From: Henricia sp. BOLD:AAB3569
Taxonomy: Eukaryota > Echinodermata > Asteroidea > Spinulosida > Echinasteridae
Length of the DNA: 64,000 nt
Reading direction: 5' to 3'
NCBI GenBank assembly: GCA_037783545.1
Contig: JBBELK010000327.1
Span: 62,001 to 126,000, forward strand
A model generated the notes under the pieces. That model had not been told where the DNA came from. It did no database searches and worked only from the letters and a program-made list of their open reading frames with translations. The position numbers were made by a program, and so were the translations under genes. Shown piece after piece: positions 13,425 through 25,592 of the stretch (position 1 is its first letter; each line of letters starts with the position of its first letter).

Positions 13425-16400
13425 TCAACGGCCGTACAAATGTACACCAGCGCGGCGCATGCGCAGGGTGTCCCAACAGCCACGGTTAGGGGAATAACCA
13501 CGCAGCCGAGCTCCGTTTTCCCTAAACTCTGAAATTTCTCCGTCATTTCCCAGCGAAAATCTGTCAATTTTGCATGACAAGTGAGGAATATATACAGTTT
13601 GGAGCATGCAAAATTTGAAGTTGGTTGGAAAATTCCTTGATTTCCAAATTTGCCGGCATTTGGGACACACTTTGACCTAATTCCCGTCACAATCTGGGGT
13701 AAGTCAACGGCCGTACAAATGCACACCAGCGCGGCGCATGCGCAGGGTGTCCCAACAGCCACGGTTAGGGGAATAACCACGCAGCCGAGCTCCGTTTTCC
13801 CTAAACTCTGAAATTTCTCCGTCATTTCCCAGCGAAAATCTGTCAATTTTGCATGACAAGTGCGGAATATATACAGTTTGGAGCATGCAAAATTTGAAGT
13901 TGGTTGGAAAATTCCTTGATTTCCAAATTTGCCGGCATTTGGGACACACTTTGACCTAATTCCCGTCACAATCTGGGGTGAGTCAACGGCCGTACAAATG
14001 TACACCAGCGCGGCGCAGGGTGTCCCAACAGCCACGGTTAGGGGAATAACCACGCAGCCGAGCTCCGTTTTCCCTAAACTCTGAAATTTCTCCGTCATTT
14101 CCCAGCGAAAATCTGTCAATTTTGCATGACAAGTGCGGAATATATACAGTTTGGAGCATGCAAAATTTGAAGTTGGTTGAACAATTCCTTGATTTCCAAA
14201 TTTGCCGGCATTTGGGACACACTTTGACCTAATTCCCGTCACAATCTGGGGTAAGTCAACGGCCGTACAAATGCACACCAGCGCGGCGCATGCGCAGGGT
14301 GTCCCAACAGCCACGGTTAGGGGAATAACCACGCAGCCGAGCTCCGTTTTCCCTAAACTCTGAAATTTCTCCGTCATTTCCCAGCGAAAATCTGTCAATT
14401 TTGCATGACAAGTGCGGAATATATACAGTTTGGAGCATGCAAAATTTGAAGTTGGTTGGAATATTCCTTGATTTCCAAATTTGCCGGCATTTGGGACACA
14501 CTTTGACCTAATTCCCGTCACAATCTGGGGTGAGTCAACGGCCGTACAAATGTACACCAGCGCGGCGCAGGGTGTCCCAACAGCCACGGTTAGGGGAATA
14601 ACCACGCAGCCGAGCTCCGTTTTCCCTAAACTGTGAAATTTCTCCGTCATTTCCCAGCGAAAATCTGTCAATTTTGCATGACAAGTGCGGAATATATACA
14701 GTTTGGAGCATGCAAAATTTGAAGTTGGTTGAACAATTCCTTGATTTCCAAATTTGCCGGCATTTGGGACACACTTTGACCTAATTCCCGTCACAATCTG
14801 GGGTGAGTCAACGGCCGTACAAATGTACACCAGCGCGGCGCATGCGCAGGGTGTCCCAACAGCCACGGTTAGGGGAATAACCACGCAGCCGAGCTCCGTT
14901 TTCCCTAAACTCTGAAATTTCTCCGTCATTTCCCAGCGAAAATCTGTCAATTTTGCATGACAAGTGCGGAATATATACAGTTTGGAGCATGCAAAATTTG
15001 AAGTTGGTTGGAAAATTCCTTGATTTCCAAAATTGCCGGCATTTGGGACACACTTTGACCTAATTCCCGTCACAATCTGGGGTAAGTCAACGGCCGTACA
15101 AATGTACACCAGCGCGGCGCATGCGCAGGGTGTCCCAACAGCCACGGTTAGGGGAATAACCACGCAGCCGAGCTCCGTTTTCCCTAAACTCTGAAATTTC
15201 TCCGTCATTTCCCAGCGAAAATCTGTCAATTTTGCATGACAAGTGAGGAATATATACAGTTTGGAGCATGCAAAATTTGAAGTTGGTTGGAAAATTCCTT
15301 GATTTCCAAATTTGCCGGCATTTGGGACACACTTTGACCTAATTCCCGTCACAATCTGGGGTAAGTCAACGGCCGTACAAATGCACACCAGCGCGGCGCA
15401 TGCGCAGGGTGTCCCAACAGCCACGGTTAGGGGAATAACCACGCAGCCGAGCTCCGTTTTCCCTAAACTCTGAAATTTCTCCGTCATTTCCCAGCGAAAA
15501 TCTGTCAATTTTGCATGACAAGTGCGGAATATATACAGTTTGGAGCATGCAAAATTTGAAGTTGGTTGGAAAATTCCTTGATTTCCAAATTTGCCGGCAT
15601 TTGGGACACACTTTGACCTAATTCCCGTCACAATCTGGGGTGAGTCAACGGCCGTACAAATGTACACCAGCGCGGCGCAGGGTGTCCCAACAGCCACGGT
15701 TAGGGGAATAACCACGCAGCCGAGCTCCGTTTTCCCTAAACTCTGAAATTTCTCCGTCATTTCCCAGCGAAAATCTGTCAATTTTGCATGACAAGTGCGG
15801 AATATATACAGTTTGGAGCATGCAAAATTTGAAGTTGGTTGAACAATTCCTTGATTTCCAAATTTGCCGGCATTTGGGACACACTTTGACCTAATTCCCG
15901 TCACAATCTGGGGTAAGTCAACGGCCGTACAAATGCACACCAGCGCGGCGCATGCGCAGGGTGTCCCAACAGCCACGGTTAGGGGAATAACCACGCAGCC
16001 GAGCTCCGTTTTCCCTAAACTCTGAAATTTCTCCGTCATTTCCCAGCGAAAATCTGTCAATTTTGCATGACAAGTGCGGAATATATACAGTTTGGAGCAT
16101 GCAAAATTTGAAGTTGGTTGGAATATTCCTTGATTTCCAAATTTGCCGGCATTTGGGACACACTTTGACCTAATTCCCGTCACAATCTGGGGTGAGTCAA
16201 CGGCCGTACAAATGTACACCAGCGCGGCGCAGGGTGTCCCAACAGCCACGGTTAGGGGAATAACCACGCAGCCGAGCTCCGTTTTCCCTAAACTCTGAAA
16301 TTTCTCCGTCATTTCCCAGCGAAAATCTGTCAATTTTGCATGACAAGTGCGGAATATATACAGTTTGGAGCATGCAAAATTTGAAGTTGGTTGGAAAATT

Positions 16401-16469
16401 CCTTGATTTCCAAATTTGCCGGCATTTGGGACACACTTTGACCTAATTCCCGTCACAATCTGGGGTGAG
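13146..16469 (+). repeat. 1662-bp hexameric HOR, two copies
   Basis: Five successive marker monomers repeat 1662 bp apart: CCAAAATTGCC (13146, 14808); TAAGTCA with GTGAGGAATA (13425, 15087); TAAGTCA with ATGCACACC (13704, 15366); TTGAACAATTCC (13983, 15645); ATGCACACC with GGAATATTCC (14256, 15918). The sixth monomer differs (14535 is the TTGAACAATTCC type, 16197 is plain). 1662 is two 273-bp plus four 279-bp monomers. The second copy overlaps the start of the decamer described next, so the units are nested. Confidence 0.88.
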
Positions 16470-18413
16470 TCAACGGCCGTACAAATGTACACCAGCGCGG
16501 CGCAGGTGTCCCAACAGCCACGGTTAGGGGAATAACCACGCAGCCGAGCTCCGTTTTCCCTAAACTCTGAAATTTCTCCGTCATTTCCCAGCGAAAATCT
16601 GTCAATTTTGCATGACAAGTGCGGAATATATACATTTTGAAGCATGCAAAATTTGAAGTTGGTTGGAATATTCCTTGATTTCCAAATTTGCCGGCATTTG
16701 GGACACACTTTGACCTAATTCCCGTCACAATCTGGGGTGAGTCAACGGCCGTACAAATGTACACCAGCGCGGCGCAGGGTGTCCCAACAGCCAAGGTTAG
16801 GGGAATAACCACGCAGCCGAGCTCCGTTTTCCCTAAACTCTAAAATTTCTCCGTCATTTCCCAGCGAAAATCTGTCAATTTTGCATGACAAGTGCGGAAT
16901 ATATACAGTTTGGAGCATGCAAAATTTGAAGTTGGTTGGAAAATTCCTTGATTTCCAAATTTGCCGGCATTTGGGACACACTTTGACCTAATTCCCGTCA
17001 CAATCTGGGGTCAGTCAACGGCCGTACAAATGTACACCAGCGCGGCGCATGCGCAGGGTGTCCCAACAGCCACGGTTAGGGGAATAACCACGCAGCCGAG
17101 CTCCGTTTTCCGTAAACTCTGAAATTTCTCCGTCATTTCCCAGCGAAAATCTGTCAATTTTGCATGACAAGTGCGGAATATATACAGTTTGGAGCATGCA
17201 AAATTTGAAGTTGGTTGGAAAATTCCTTGATTTCCAAATTTGCCGGCATTTGGGACACACTTTGACCTAATTCCCGTCACAATCTGGGGTGAGTCAACGG
17301 CCGTACAAAATAGTACACCAGCGCGGCGCATGCGCAGGGTGTCCCAACAGCCACGGTTAGGGGAATAACCACGCAGCCGAGCTCCGTTTTCCCTAAACTC
17401 TGAAATTTCTCCGTCATTTCCCAGCGAAAATCTGTCAATTTTGCATGACAAGTGCGGAATATATACATTTTGAAGCATGCAAAATTTGAAGTTGGTTGGA
17501 ATATTCCTTGATTTCCAAATTTGCCGGCATTTGGGACACACTTTGACCTAATTCCCGTCACAATCTGGGGTGAGTCAACGGCCGTACAAATGTACACCAG
17601 CGCGGCGCATGCGCAGGGTGTCCCAACAGCCACGGTTAGGGGAATAACCACGCAGCCGAGCTCCGTTTTCCCTAAACTCTAAAATTTCTCCGTCATTTCC
17701 CAGCGAAAATCTGTCAATTTTGCATGACAAGTGCGGAATATATACAGTTTGGAGCATGCAAAATTTGAAGTTGGTTGGAAAATTCCTTGATTTCCAAATT
17801 TGCCGGCATTTGGGACACACTTTGACCTAATTCCCGTCACAATCTGGGGTCAGTCAACGGCCGTACAAATGTACACCAGCGCGGCGCATGCGCAGGGTGT
17901 CCCAACAGCCACGGTTAGGGGAATAACCACGCAGCCGAGCTCCGTTTTCCGTAAACTCTGAAATTTCTCCGTCATTTCCCAGCGAAAATCTGTCAATTTT
18001 GCATGACAAGTGCGGAATATATACAGTTTGGAGCATGCAAAATTTGAAGTTGGTTGGAAAATTCCTTGATTTCCAAATTTGCCGGCATTTGGGACACACT
18101 TTGACCTAATTCCCGTCACAATCTGGGGTGAGTCAACGGCCGTACAAAATAGTACACCAGCGCGGCGCATGCGCAGGGTGTCCCAACAGCCACGGTTAGG
18201 GGAATAACCACGCAGCCGAGCTCCGTTTTCCCTAAACTCTGAAATTTCTCCGTCATTTCCCAGCGAAAATCTGTCAATTTTGCATGACAAGTGCGGAATA
18301 TATACAGTTTGGAGCATGCAAAATTTGAAGTTGGTTGGAAAATTCCTTGATTTCCAAATTTGCCGGCATTTGGGACACACTTTGACCTAATTCCCGTCAC
18401 AATCTGGGGTGAG
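15645..18413 (+). repeat. 2769-bp decameric HOR, copy 1
   Basis: Ten monomers of sizes 273, 279, 273, 272, 273, 279, 281, 279, 279 and 281 bp form this unit. The same series of lengths and diagnostic variants begins again at 18414. Markers in order are GAACAATTCC, ATGCACACC with GGAATATTCC, the 272-bp GCGCAGGTGTCC junction with CATTTTGAAGC, GCCAAGGTTAGG with CTCTAAAATTTC, TCAGTCA with TTCCGTAAAC, AAAATAGTAC, and CTCTAAAATTTC. Inside it TCAGTCA and AAAATAGTAC monomers recur after 839 bp (17294 and 18133). Confidence 0.92.
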
Positions 18414-21182
18414 TCAACGGCCGTACAAATGTACACCAGCGCGGCGCAGGGTGTCCCAACAGCCACGGTTAGGGGAATAACCACGCAGCCGAGCTCCGTT
18501 TTCCCTAAACTCTGAAATTTCTCCGTCATTTCCCAGCGAAAATCTGTCAATTTTGCATGACAAGTGCGGAATATATACAGTTTGGAGCATGCAAAATTTG
18601 AAGTTGGTTGAACAATTCCTTGATTTCCAAATTTGCCGGCATTTGGGACACACTTTGACCTAATTCCCGTCACAATCTGGGGTAAGTCAACGGCCGTACA
18701 AATGCACACCAGCGCGGCGCATGCGCAGGGTGTCCCAACAGCCACGGTTAGGGGAATAACCACGCAGCCGAGCTCCGTTTTCCCTAAACTCTGAAATTTC
18801 TCCGTCATTTCCCAGCGAAAATCTGTCAATTTTGCATGACAAGTGCGGAATATATACAGTTTGGAGCATGCAAAATTTGAAGTTGGTTGGAATATTCCTT
18901 GATTTCCAAATTTGCCGGCATTTGGGACACACTTTGACCTAATTCCCGTCACAATCTGGGGTGAGTCAACGGCCGTACAAATGTACACCAGCGCGGCGCA
19001 GGGTGTCCCAACAGCCACGGTTAGGGGAATAACCACGCAGTCGAGCTCCGTTTTCCCTAAACTCTGAAATTTCTCCGTCATTTCCCAGCAAAAATCTGTC
19101 AATTTTGCATGACAAGTGCGGAATATATACAGTTTGGAGCATGCAAAATTTGAAGTTGGTTGGAAAATTCCTTGATTTCCAAATTTGCCGGCATTTGGGA
19201 CACACTTTGACCTAATTCCCGTCACAATCTGGGGTGAGTCAACGGCCGTACAAATGTACACCAGCGCGGCGCAGGTGTCCCAACAGCCACGGTTAGGGGA
19301 ATAACCACGCAGCCGAGCTCCGTTTTCCCTAAACTCTGAAATTTCTCCGTCATTTCCCAGCGAAAATCTGTCAATTTTGCATGACAAGTGCGGAATATAT
19401 ACATTTTGAAGCATGCAAAATTTGAAGTTGGTTGGAATATTCCTTGATTTCCAAATTTGCCGGCATTTGGGACACACTTTGACCTAATTCCCGTCACAAT
19501 CTGGGGTGAGTCAACGGCCGTACAAATGTACACCAGCGCGGCGCAGGGTGTCCCAACAGCCAAGGTTAGGGGAATAACCACGCAGCCGAGCTCCGTTTTC
19601 CCTAAACTCTAAAATTTCTCCGTCATTTCCCAGCGAAAATCTGTCAATTTTGCATGACAAGTGCGGAATATATACAGTTTGGAGCATGCAAAATTTGAAG
19701 TTGGTTGGAAAATTCCTTGATTTCCAAATTTGCCGGCATTTGGGACACACTTTGACCTAATTCCCGTCACAATCTGGGGTCAGTCAACGGCCGTACAAAT
19801 GTACACCAGCGCGGCGCATGCGCAGGGTGTCCCAACAGCCACGGTTAGGGGAATAACCACGCAGCCGAGCTCCGTTTTCCGTAAACTCTGAAATTTCTCC
19901 GTCATTTCCCAGCGAAAATCTGTCAATTTTGCATGACAAGTGCAGAATATATACAGTTTGGAGCATGCAAAATTTGAAGTTGGTTGGAAAATTCCTTGAT
20001 TTCCAAATTTGCCGGCATTTGGGACACACTTTGACCTAATTCCCGTCACAATCTGGGGTGAGTCAACGGCCGTACAAAATAGTACACCAGCGCGGCGCAT
20101 GCGCAGGGTGTCCCAACAGCCACGGTTAGGGGAATAACCACGCAGCCGAGCTCCGTTTTCCCTAAACTCTGAAATTTCTCCGTCATTTCCCAGCGAAAAT
20201 CTGTCAATTTTGCATGACAAGTGCGGAATATATACATTTTGAAGCATGCAAAATTTGAAGTTGGTTGGAATATTCCTTGATTTCCAAATTTGCCGGCATT
20301 TGGGACACACTTTGACCTAATTCCCGTCACAATCTGGGGTGAGTCAACGGCCGTACAAATGTACACCAGCGCGGCGCATGCGCAGGGTGTCCCAACAGCC
20401 ACGGTTAGGGGAATAACCACGCAGCCGAGCTCCGTTTTCCCTAAACTCTAAAATTTCTCCGTCATTTCCCAGCGAAAATCTGTCAATTTTGCATGACAAG
20501 TGCGGAATATATACAGTTTGGAGCATGCAAAATTTGAAGTTGGTTGGAAAATTCCTTGATTTCCAAATTTGCCGGCATTTGGGACACACTTTGACCTAAT
20601 TCCCGTCACAATCTGGGGTCAGTCAACGGCCGTACAAATGTACACCAGCGCGGCGCATGCGCAGGGTGTCCCAACAGCCACGGTTAGGGGAATAACCACG
20701 CAGCCGAGCTCCGTTTTCCGTAAACTCTGAAATTTCTCCGTCATTTCCCAGCGAAAATCTGTCAATTTTGCATGACAAGTGCGGAATATATACAGTTTGG
20801 AGCATGCAAAATTTGAAGTTGGTTGGAAAATTCCTTGATTTCCAAATTTGCCGGCATTTGGGACACACTTTGACCTAATTCCCGTCACAATCTGGGGTGA
20901 GTCAACGGCCGTACAAAATAGTACACCAGCGCGGCGCATGCGCAGGGTGTCCCAACAGCCACGGTTAGGGGAATAACCACGCAGCCGAGCTCCGTTTTCC
21001 CTAAACTCTGAAATTTCTCCGTCATTTCCTAGCGAAAATCTGTCAATTTTGCATGACAAGTGCGGAATATATACAGTTTGGAGCATGCAAAATTTGAAGT
21101 TGGTTGGAAAATTCCTTGATTTCCAAATTTGCCGGCATTTGGGACACACTTTGACCTAATTCCCGTCACAATCTGGGGTGAG
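18414..21182 (+). repeat. 2769-bp decameric HOR, copy 2
   Basis: Every marker of the preceding unit recurs exactly 2769 bp later: starts 18414, 18687, 18966, 19239 (272 bp), 19511, 19784, 20063 (281 bp), 20344, 20623 and 20902 (281 bp). I see only scattered point differences, such as GCAGTCGAGC near 19040, CCAGCAAAAA near 19087 and TGCAGAATAT near 19942. The two copies form one of the clearest recent tandem duplications in the window and imply unequal exchange or a similar event over 2.8 kb. Confidence 0.92.
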
Positions 21183-24100
21183 TCAACGGCCGTACAAATG
21201 TACACCAGCGCGGCGCAGGGTGTCCCAACAGCCACGGTTAGGGGAATAACCACGCAGCCGAGCTCCGTTTTCCCTAAACTCTAAAATTTCTCCGTCATTT
21301 CCCAGCGAAAATCTGTCAATTTTGCATGACAAGTGCGGAATATATACAGTTTGGAGCATGCAAAATTTGAAGTTGGTTGAAAAATTCCTTGATTTCCAAA
21401 TTTGCCGGCATTTGGGACACACTTTGACCTAATTCCCGTCACAATCTGGGGTAAGTCAACGGCCATACAAATGTACACCAGCGCGGCGCATGCGCAGGGT
21501 GTCCCAACAGCCACGGTTAGGGGAATAACCACGCAGCCGAGCTCCGTTTTCCCTAAACTCTAAAATTTATCCGTCATTTCCCAGCGAAAATCTGTCAATT
21601 TTGCATGACAAGTGCGGAATATATACAGTTTGGAGCATGCACAATTTAAAGTTGGTTGAAAATTCCTTGATTTCCAAATTTGCCGGCATTTGGGACACAC
21701 TTTGACCTAATTCCCGTCACAATCTGGGGTGAGTCAACGGCCGTACAAATGTACACCAGCGCGGCGCAGGGTGTCCAACAGCCACGGTTAGGGGAATAAC
21801 CACGCAGCCGAGCTCCGTTTTCCCTAAACTCTGAAATTTCTCCGTCATTTCCCAGCGAAAATCTGTCAATTTTGCATGACAAGTGCGGAATATATACAGT
21901 TTGGAGCATGCAAAATTTGAAGTTGTTGGAAAATTCCTTAATTTCCAAATTTGCCGGCATTTGGGACACACTTTGACCTAATTCCCGTCACAATCTGGGG
22001 TGAGTCAACGGCCGTACAAATGTACACCAGCGCGGCGCAGGTGTCCCAACAGCCACGGTTAGGGGAATAACCACGCAGCCGAGCTCCGTTTTCCCTAAAC
22101 TCTGAAATTTCTCCGTCATTTCCCAGCGAAAATCTGTCAATTTTGCATGACAAGTGCGGAATATATACATTTTGAAGCATGCAAAATTTGAAGTTGGTTG
22201 GAATATTCCTTGATTTCCAATTTGCCGGCATTTGGGACACACTTTGACCTAATTCCCGTCACAATCTGGGTGAGTCAACGGCCGTACAAATGTACACCAG
22301 CGCGGCGCATGCGCAGGGTGTCCCAACAGCCACGGTTAGGGGAATAACCACGCAGCCGAGCTCCGTTTTCCCTAAACTCTGAAATTTCTCCGTCATTTCC
22401 CAGCGAAAATCTGTCAATTTTGCATGACAAGTGCGGAATATATACAGTTTGGAGCATGCAAAATTTGAAGTTGGTTGGAAAATTCCTTGATTTCCAAAAT
22501 TGCCGGCATTTGGGACACACTTTGACCTAATTCCCGTCACAATCTGGGGTAAGTCAACGGCCGTACAAATGTACACCAGCGCGGCGCATGCGCAGGGGTG
22601 TCCCAACAGCCACGGTTAGGGGAATAACCACGCAGCCGAGCTCCGTTTTCCCTAAACTCTGAAATTTCTCCGTCATTTCCCAGCGAAAATCTGTCAATTT
22701 TGCATGACAAGTGCGGAATATATACATTTTGAAGCATGCAAAATTTGAAGTTGGTTGGAATATCTCTTGATTCCAAATTTGGCCGGCATTTGGGACACAC
22801 TTTGACCTAATTCCCGTCACAATCTGGGGTGAGTCAACGGCCGTACAAATGAACACCAGCGCGGCGCAGGGTGTCCCAACAGCCACGGTTTAGGGGAATA
22901 ACCACGCAGCCGAGCTCCGTTTTCCCTAAACTCTAAAATTTCTCCGTCATTTCCCAGCGAAAATCTGTCAATTTTGCATGACAAGTGCGGAATATATACA
23001 GTTTGGAGCATGCCAAATTTGAAGTTGGTTGGAAAATTCCTTGATTTCCAAATTTGCCGGCATTTGGGACACACTTTGACCTAATTCCCGTCACAATCTG
23101 GGTGAGTCAACGGCCGTACAAATGTACACCAGCGCGGCGCAGGGTGTCCCAACAGCCACGGTTAGGGGAATAACCACGCAGCCGAGCTCCGTTTTCCTAA
23201 ACTCTGAAATTTCTCCGTCATTTCCCAGCGAAAATCTGTCAATTTTGCATGACAAGTGCGGAATATATACAGTTTGGAACATGCAAAATTTGAAGTTGGT
23301 GAAAAATTCCTTGATTTCCAAATTTGCCGGCATTTGGGATTGACCTAATTCCCGTCACAATCTGGGGTGAGTCAACGGCCGTACAAATGTACACCAGCGC
23401 GGCGCATGCGCAGGGTGTCCCAACAGCCACGGTTAGGGGAATAACCACGCAGCACGAGCTCCGTTTTCCCTAAACTCTGAAATTTCTCCGTCATTTCCCA
23501 GCGAAATCTGTCAATTTTGCATGACAAGTGCGGAATATATACAGTTTGGAGCATGCAAAATTTGAAGTTGGTTGGAAAATTCCTTGATTTCCAAAATTGC
23601 CGGCATTTGGGACACACTTTGACCTAATTCCCGTCACAATCTGGGGTGGAGTCAACGGCCGTACAAATGTACACCAGCGCGGCGCATGCGCAGGGTGTCC
23701 CAACAGCCACGGTTAGGGGAATAACCACGCAGCCGAGCTCCGTTTTCCCTAAACTCTGAAATTTCTCCGTCATTTCCCAGCGAAAATCTGTCAATTTTGC
23801 ATGACAAGTGAGGAATATATACAGTTTGGAGCATGCAAAATTTGAAGTTGGTTGGAAAATTCCTTGATTTCCAAATTTGCCGGCATTTGGGACACACTTT
23901 GACCTAATTCCCGTCACAATCTGGGGTAGAGTCAACGGCCGTACAAATGTACACCAGCGCGGCGCATGCGCAGGGTGTCCCAACAGCCACGGTTAGGGGA
24001 ATAACCACGCAGCCGAGCTCCGTTTTCCCTAAACTCTGAAATTTCTCCGTCATTTCCCAGCGAAAATCTGTCAATTTTGCATGACAAGTGCGGAATGATA

Positions 24101-24762
24101 TACAGTTTGGAGCATGCAAAATTTGAAGTTGGTTGGAAAATTCCTTGATTTCCAAATTTGCCGGCATTTGGGACACACTTTGACCTAATTCCCGTCACAA
24201 TCTGGGGTGAGTCAACGGCCGTACAAATGTACACCAGCGCGGCGCAGGCAGGGTGTCCCAACAGCCACGGTTAGGGGAATAACCACGCAGCCGAGCTCCG
24301 TTTTCCCTAAACTCTGAAATTTCTCCGTCATTTCCCAGCGAAAATCTGTCAATTTTGCATGACAAGTGCGGAATATATACAGTTTGGAGCATGCACAATT
24401 TGAAGTTGGTTGAAAAATTCCTTGATTTCCAAATTTGCCGGCATTTGGGACACACTTTGACCTAATTCCCGTCACAATCTGGGGGTAAGTCAACGGCCGT
24501 ACAAATGTACACCAGCGCGGCGCAGGGTGTCCCAACAGCCACGGTTAGGGGAATAACCACGCAGCCGAGCTCCGTTTTCCCTAAACTCTGAAATTTCTCC
24601 GTCATTTCCCAGCGAAAATCTGTCAATTTTGCATGACAAGTGCGGAATATATACATTTTGAAGCATGCAAAATTTGAAGTTGGTTGGAAAATTCCTTGAT
24701 TTCCAAATTTGCCGGCATTTGGGACACACTTTGACCTAATTCCCGTCACAATCTGGGGTGAG
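21183..24762 (+). repeat. Indel-rich satellite segment 1
   Basis: These monomers carry the variant families of the HORs to the left (CCAAAATTGCC near 22.5 and 23.6 kb, GTGAGGAATA near 23.8 kb, CATTTTGAAGC near 22.2, 22.7 and 24.65 kb). From about 21.65 kb they also bear roughly one or more one-base indels each, many in homopolymer runs: CTGGGTGAG (22268, and near 23098), GTGTCCAAC (near 21775), GGTTTAGGGG (near 22889), GTTTTCCTAAAC (near 23193), GCGAAATCTG (near 23502), GGGGTGGAGTC (near 23645). Such indels are almost absent in 1-21 kb. There is also a 6-bp loss near 23340. This may be real decay or consensus error. Confidence 0.85.
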
Positions 24763-25173
24763 TCAACGGCCGTACAAATGTACACCAGCGCGGCGCAGGG
24801 TGTCCCCAACAGCCACGGTTAGGGGAATAACCACGCAGCCGAGCTCCGTTTTCCCTAAACTCTGAAATTTCTCCGTCATTTCCCAGCGAAAATCTGTCAA
24901 TTTTGCATGACAAGTGCGGAATATATACAGTTTGGAGCATGCAAAATTTGAAGTTGGTTAGGGGAATAACCACGCAGCCGAGCTCCGTTTTCCCTAAACT
25001 CTGAAATTTCTCCGTCATTTCCCAGCGAAAATCTGTCAATTGTGCATGACAAGTGCGGAATATATACAGTGGAGCATGCACAATTTGAAGTTGGTTGGAA
25101 AATTCCTTGATTTCCAAATTTTTCGGCATTTGGGACACACTTTGACCTAATTTCCGTCACAATCTGGGGTGAG
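24763..25173 (+). repeat. 1.5-monomer unit with internal deletion, copy 1 (411 bp)
   Basis: A monomer starts at 24763 and runs normally to GGTT at 24956-24959. It then continues with the AGGGGAATAACC that normally lies about 134 bp (273-type) or 140 bp (279-type) further on in the next monomer. The skipped segment covers GCCGGC, the AP-1-like site and the whole GC box. The junction has 4 bp of shared sequence (GGTT). The truncated part is about 139 bp and carries AATTGTGCATG, GCACAATTTG and a TTTTTCGGC variant. Confidence 0.9.
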
Positions 25174-25592
25174 TCAACGGCCGTACAAATGTACACCAGC
25201 GCGGCGCATGCGCAGGGGTGTCCCAACAGCCACGGTTAGGGGAATAACCACGCAGCCGAGCTCCGTTTTCCCTAAACTCTGAAATTTCTCCGTCATTTCC
25301 CAGCGAAAATCTGTCAATTTTGCATGACAAGTGCGGAATATATACAGTTTGGAGCATGCAAAATTTGAAGTTGGTTAGGGGAATAACCACGCAGCCGAGC
25401 TCCGTTTTCCCTAAACTCTGAAATTTCTCCGTCATTTCCCAGCGAAAATCTGTCAATTGTGCATGACAAGTGCGGAATATATACAGTTTGGAACATGCAC
25501 AATTTGAAGTTGGTTGGAAAATTCATTGATTTCCAAATTTTTCGGCATTTGGGACACACTTTGACCTAATTCCCGTCACAATCTGGGGTGAG
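25174..25592 (+). repeat. 1.5-monomer unit with the same deletion, copy 2 (419 bp)
   Basis: The same junction recurs at 25373, 417 bp after the first, with the same linked variants (AATTGTGCATG, GCACAATTTG, TTTTTCGGC). The complete monomer part is the 279 type here, with an extra G (GCAGGGGTG). The shared breakpoint and shared variants indicate that one deletion event was followed by tandem duplication, not two independent deletions. Confidence 0.9.

Larger units (their letters stand above)
10778..16708 (-). other. Long open frame through satellite monomers, not considered a gene
   Basis: A minus-strand frame stays open for 1976 codons because the monomer lengths 273 and 279 are multiples of three and this frame has no stop in the consensus. 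The translation is a 91/93-residue period with no domain I recognise and no long hydrophobic helix pattern or signal peptide that I can support. Similar open runs lie at 816-5075, 40790-43273 and 59697-62843. A second minus-strand frame in the same monomers ends at each TGAGTCA and gives the 79- or 81-residue ORFs. Frame-breaking 281- and 272-bp monomers and the indel-rich zones interrupt the long frame elsewhere. A coding role is unlikely. Confidence 0.85.

Noticed and set aside
10778-16708. Minus-strand ORF of 1976 codons (and similar ones at 816-5075, 40790-43273 and 59697-62843) as a giant repetitive protein gene
   Set aside because: The frame is open only because the monomer length is a multiple of three. 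Copies differ by many amino-acid-changing substitutions, frame-shifting monomers occur among them, and no known domain, exon signal or start context is visible.
24956-25380. Two independent deletions at the same breakpoint
   Set aside because: Both truncated repeats share linked substitutions (AATTGTGCATG and TTTTTCGGC), so duplication of a single deleted unit is the simpler explanation.
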